A stretch of 8,444 bases of DNA from JBIKWN01 sp044376365 (GTDB lineage: Bacteria; Bdellovibrionota_C; UBA2361; JBIKWN01), in contig JBILLA010000108.1 of the NCBI GenBank assembly GCA_044376365.1, positions 1-8,444 on the forward strand. Direction: 5' to 3'. Positions 6,028 to 8,444 of the stretch are shown here, piece by piece (position 1 is the stretch's first letter; every line of letters begins with the position of its first letter). The position numbers and the translations under genes were made by a program. The notes under the pieces were generated by a model. The model worked only from the letters and a program-made list of their open reading frames with translations. It did not search any database and was not told where the DNA came from.

Positions 6028-8239
6028 CATGCACTCCTGGACGAAAGAACGACTTATCCCGCTTTGTTGTCGGTTTGGAAGTAACAATAAGAATTTTTTC
6101 TATTTGCTCAGACTCTAATTCGCTTAGAGACCCTAAGAAACTACGAACTGCAGAGCGCGGAATATAAGAGTCTAGATGCTGCAACACTTGAGCGCGGTCA
6201 AAAGACCTATACTGATTATGAAGCTCTATGATCATATTCTTCATAGCTGCCCAAGCATAACGATCCTGTTTCTGGCGACGCGTGGCGATACCGCATGCGC
6301 CTTCATAGCTCTCTCCCTGCTCAATGCAATCTGCAATGTGTCGACACAGCACAGCACGCTGGCCTAAGAGCGATAAAAGATCGGGGATACCCCCATGCAG
6401 CATCTCTAGAATCGATCCTGTTGTTTCACTATGGAGACGTGCGAGTTCAGAAATCAACAATCCTTGATACTGCTGTGCGTCATATATCGACGCTGCGTCT
6501 TGATGCAGATGTCCTAATACAGTACGCGAAAGAATGGTATAACTTGGATTTGTATCAAGCGATGCAAGTGTTTGTGGCAATGCATCAAAGAAAGCCTTCG
6601 CAGTGATTGGATCAAGAGCATCACTAATTTTTTGAACAGAATCTGCTGACAAACATAGCATATCATAGAGCTCCTGCTTGTTTTGAGCCGAAAAAAGACT
6701 TCGCCTTTCTAATTCGTTCTTAAGCTTTTTTGGATCGATAACCCGTATGTACCGACCTAAATCATAGGAACCAAAAGAACCATCATACGAACACTGCCCC
6801 TTTTCAAGTGCTGCAGTGATGGCTTCTTCGAGCGCAATCAATTCAAGCTGCTTCGCTTGCAAACGTGGCTCGCCGTCGCAAAGCAAGGCTATATGCTCAT
6901 CGAGCGCATCAAGCGTTTGCATAGACTGCTCAAGCGTTGCATTTTTATCAAGCGTTTGCTCAGCAGCGGCAGCAAATGCCGACACGTGATCATACAGATC
7001 TGATAAAAGCTCAACATCTAAGTGTGCATAGTCATACTGCTGTTGTGAGAATGGAGGCTCCCACTTTGAATCTTGCAAAGACTTATCAGCAGCAACCCCA
7101 AGTATCCACCGCAAACAAAACCCAAGTGCACGGTTTGGTAAATGAGGATAGTACGTATGCACGAGGTCTCTCGTATCGATAACACCATTGAGGTAGATAG
7201 CACGCTCGGCAAATCGCTCTATTTCAAAAGGTGCATAGTGAATAATCTTTTGATGCTCAACAGACTCAAGCCATGGCTTGATAAGATTTAAATTTTCAAG
7301 CGCACCACCCTCGATAAGAAACACATGTTTTGCAAGCGGATCACCAATCTGAATAAGTGTAATCTTATGAAATGACGTATTAAATGGATCACGGGCTGTC
7401 TCGATATCAAGGAAAAGCTTTGGCGATTCAAACAAGGTCGAAACGATGCCGCTCAGGTCTTCGGTTGTTTTAATTATACTGCGACTCCACGTTGGGGTTG
7501 CAATCTTACATAGCGATGCAACAGCCTCTTGCTGTGGTATATCCATGAGAACGAGCGGGGCAGGTAATATCTGCTTGATATGTAATTCAATACGCTGTGA
7601 GTCACGAGAAAGCCGCAAGCTTCCTGCCACCATAAGCTTTTCATGAAGCGAGATACGAGCAATAGAATCTGGGATAGGGGCAGTTTGTATAATTTGATTA
7701 CCATCGCTCAGTTTCGCACGTCGGTTTCCGAAACGATCAGTTGTTATCTCTTTTACTTCAAGAGGTCCATAGTTACGATGAATATCTAATACGGATGTAT
7801 CTATGCGTACAGTCGAGAGAGCTCTTTGAGTAATTGATTGGTGTGGAAACAGTACCTGCTTTGTACAACGCAACGGATTGAGCGCTAACCAAGCATCTGT
7901 CATTTGTTGTACAGAACCTATACCAGCATTCACAAACGTGATGGAAAGCACACCACCATCATACGGTGCTTCAAGCAACTCTTTCTCTTGACGTGCAACA
8001 ATAGACTCAACGCGCGACCACTCTTTCTCTGACACATAGACATGTATCTGATCTAATTTGTTAGTGATACGACAAGCAGAAAAACCAAGCTGACTGATGA
8101 ACTGCTGCAGGCTCCCTAGCAGTGCAGTAAAATTGCTATCATTGCTCAAGACGCAAGTAGGTTGCACAGAAGATCGCTTGCGCGCGATCGATGCATCCTC
8201 GGAAAAATCAAATGTAGATTGGTGATGGTTAGATCGCAC
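6017..8239 (-). CDS. RNase D-like DEDDy 3'-5' exonuclease with large unrecognised flanking regions
   Basis: A 740-residue protein. The only part I recognise is a DnaQ/RNase D-like exonuclease domain, about 270-420. It has Exo I LFLDIET (D278, E280), Exo II HYAPFEIERF (334-343) and Exo III SKWEPPFSQQQYDYAHLDVELL, with Y404 and D408 of the DEDDy pattern. The W-x-x-P spacing before Exo III is typical of RNase D and the WRN exonuclease. Exo II has E339 where aspartate is usual. The N-terminal 130 residues look alpha/beta. Residues about 150-228 are beta-rich, with a KLMVAGSLRL strand, and could be an OB-like nucleic-acid-binding fold. Residues 430-740 are mostly helical and not recognised; I see no clear HRDC repeat. 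It could act on DNA or RNA; the helicase and recJ downstream favour DNA. The start is GTG 8239: a TAA lies two codons upstream and the next in-frame ATG is beyond residue 110. The ribosome site is weak. It is first in the operon. Confidence 0.82.
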   Translation of the reverse strand: MRSNHHQSTFDFSEDASIARKRSSVQPTCVLSNDSNFTALLGSLQQFISQLGFSACRITNKLDQIHVYVSEKEWSRVESIVARQEKELLEAPYDGGVLSITFVNAGIGSVQQMTDAWLALNPLRCTKQVLFPHQSITQRALSTVRIDTSVLDIHRNYGPLEVKEITTDRFGNRRAKLSDGNQIIQTAPIPDSIARISLHEKLMVAGSLRLSRDSQRIELHIKQILPAPLVLMDIPQQEAVASLCKIATPTWSRSIIKTTEDLSGIVSTLFESPKLFLDIETARDPFNTSFHKITLIQIGDPLAKHVFLIEGGALENLNLIKPWLESVEHQKIIHYAPFEIERFAERAIYLNGVIDTRDLVHTYYPHLPNRALGFCLRWILGVAADKSLQDSKWEPPFSQQQYDYAHLDVELLSDLYDHVSAFAAAAEQTLDKNATLEQSMQTLDALDEHIALLCDGEPRLQAKQLELIALEEAITAALEKGQCSYDGSFGSYDLGRYIRVIDPKKLKNELERRSLFSAQNKQELYDMLCLSADSVQKISDALDPITAKAFFDALPQTLASLDTNPSYTILSRTVLGHLHQDAASIYDAQQYQGLLISELARLHSETTGSILEMLHGGIPDLLSLLGQRAVLCRHIADCIEQGESYEGACGIATRRQKQDRYAWAAMKNMIIELHNQYRSFDRAQVLQHLDSYIPRSAVRSFLGSLSELESEQIEKILIVTSKPTTKRDKSFFRPGVHDAL
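6034..6038 (-). promoter_or_regulatory. ribosome binding site that fixes the helicase start
   Basis: AGGAG on the minus strand ends 6 bases before ATG 6027 and only 3 bases before the adjacent in-frame ATG 6030, favouring 6027. It lies inside the last codons of the upstream exonuclease gene. It argues against the longest frame from 6087, which would need a 71-base overlap. Confidence 0.65.
6908..6959. repeat. short direct repeat inside the exonuclease gene
   Basis: The 13-base word ATCAAGCGTTTGC occurs exactly at 6908-6920 and 6947-6959, with an imperfect third copy (CTCAAGCGTTGC) at 6929-6940. On the coding strand they specify QTLD, ATLE and QTLD in the helical linker just after the exonuclease domain (about residues 428-444). 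This looks like a local coding duplication rather than a functional DNA site. Confidence 0.5.
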
Positions 8240-8259
8240 GGCTTACTGGCTCTTACATA

Positions 8260-8282
8260 TGTCACAGTTGCGAAGCGTGACA
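8260..8282. promoter_or_regulatory. spaced inverted repeat TGTCAC-N11-GTGACA, possible operator or leader hairpin
   Basis: The 6-base arms TGTCAC (8260-8265) and GTGACA (8277-8282) are perfectly complementary across an 11-base spacer, and the match stops immediately outside the arms. It lies between the candidate transcription start (about 8310) and the GTG start at 8239. It could bind a dimeric repressor downstream of the promoter or form a 6-bp hairpin in the mRNA leader. There is no T tract on either side, so it is not an intrinsic terminator. No known regulator is identified. Confidence 0.35.
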
Positions 8283-8316
8283 GCTGCAAATGTACCCTTT
8301 TTTGGAATGCTACTAA

Positions 8317-8322
8317 ATTATA
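8317..8322 (-). promoter_or_regulatory. candidate -10 box for the exonuclease-helicase-recJ operon
   Basis: A perfect TATAAT on the minus strand, about 78 bases before the GTG start of the first gene, which would give a 5' leader of roughly 70 bases. The -35 position (CCTCTC at 17-base spacing) does not match TTGACA, and there is no TG extension. It would therefore need an activator or be a weak promoter. The call rests on position and the -10 match only. Confidence 0.35.
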
Positions 8323-8444
8323 AGGAGGATACTTCTTACGAGAGGCACTAAGTTAAGAAAGCGCCTTAGCGAAAGGACAAAATAGATAGCTGATTGAAAT
8401 ATAATTATCCAGTTAAATCAACATGTTATAACAGACAAAACACT

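Larger units (their letters stand above)
8240..8444. other. non-coding leader region upstream of the exonuclease-helicase-recJ operon
   Basis: These 205 bases carry no open frame with a normal start that I would call a gene, and are clearly more A+T-rich than the genes, especially beyond 8380. They hold a -10-like TATAAT on the minus strand (8322-8317), a perfect spaced inverted repeat (8260-8282), a second TATAAT on the plus strand (8400-8405) without a good -35, and a Shine-Dalgarno-like AAGGAGG on the plus strand (8322-8328) with no ATG, GTG or TTG at a usable distance. I see no tRNA or other known RNA. The region most likely holds the promoter and 5' leader of the leftward operon; the gene to the right is outside the window. 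Confidence 0.5.

Noticed and set aside
6028..6087. Longer helicase start at 6087
   Set aside because: It would overlap the exonuclease gene by 71 bases, while a well-spaced AGGAG supports ATG 6027.
8322..8385. Plus-strand AAGGAGG followed by a short frame coding a basic peptide that ends at a TAG
   Set aside because: No ATG, GTG or TTG lies at a usable distance; only ACG or ATA would be available. The Shine-Dalgarno-like word is also the reverse side of the -10 region.
8400..8405. TATAAT on the plus strand as a rightward promoter
   Set aside because: The sequence 16-18 bases upstream does not resemble TTGACA and the region is simply A+T-rich; the gene to the right is not visible.
1..8444. 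CRISPR array, insertion sequence, tRNA or rRNA
   Set aside because: No regularly spaced repeats, no transposase-like frame or terminal inverted repeats, and no cloverleaf or rRNA-like sequence were seen.

Overview
The window comes from a bacterial chromosome of moderate G+C (mid-40s percent by eye from sampled lines). All six genes I can support lie on the minus strand and fill almost everything from base 8239 down to base 1, so transcription runs right to left. TGA, TAA and TAG all act as stops, so the code looks standard. An ABC-2 polysaccharide exporter points to a cell with a surface glycan, probably a Gram-negative-type envelope. I cannot place the organism. The divergent RecJ and the two poorly recognised partner proteins suggest a lineage far from the usual model bacteria, but that is inference.

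Right-hand block (8444 to 4195): a 205-base leader with a possible -10 box and a perfect spaced inverted repeat, then three tightly packed nucleic-acid-processing genes. They are (i) a 740-residue protein with an RNase D-like DEDDy 3'-5' exonuclease domain in the middle and large unrecognised flanks; (ii) an SF2 helicase of about 610 residues with a long alpha-helical insertion between its two RecA lobes, as in Hef/FANCM-type helicases; (iii) a RecJ-family DHH 5'-3' single-strand exonuclease. Gene 1/gene 2 overlap by 11 bases and gene 2/gene 3 by an ATGA junction, so co-expression is very likely. The set supplies two nucleases of opposite polarity plus an unwinding motor. It resembles a split WRN-like exonuclease/helicase pair joined to RecJ, and recalls the RecQ-RecJ and archaeal Hef/RecJ-like partnerships. 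This is the most interesting part of the window.

Left-hand block (2343 to 1): after a 61-base gap come an ABC-2 permease of the Wzm type and two GT4-fold glycosyltransferases, the last cut by the window edge. They are joined by an ATGA overlap and an 11-base gap. This looks like the start of a surface-polysaccharide (O-antigen- or capsule-like) cluster with ABC-dependent export. The ATPase partner (Wzt) is not in the window.

The gap between the blocks holds a hairpin plus T8 tract that reads as an intrinsic terminator on the plus strand, against the direction of all the genes. On the minus strand the same bases are an A8 run plus hairpin at the very end of recJ.
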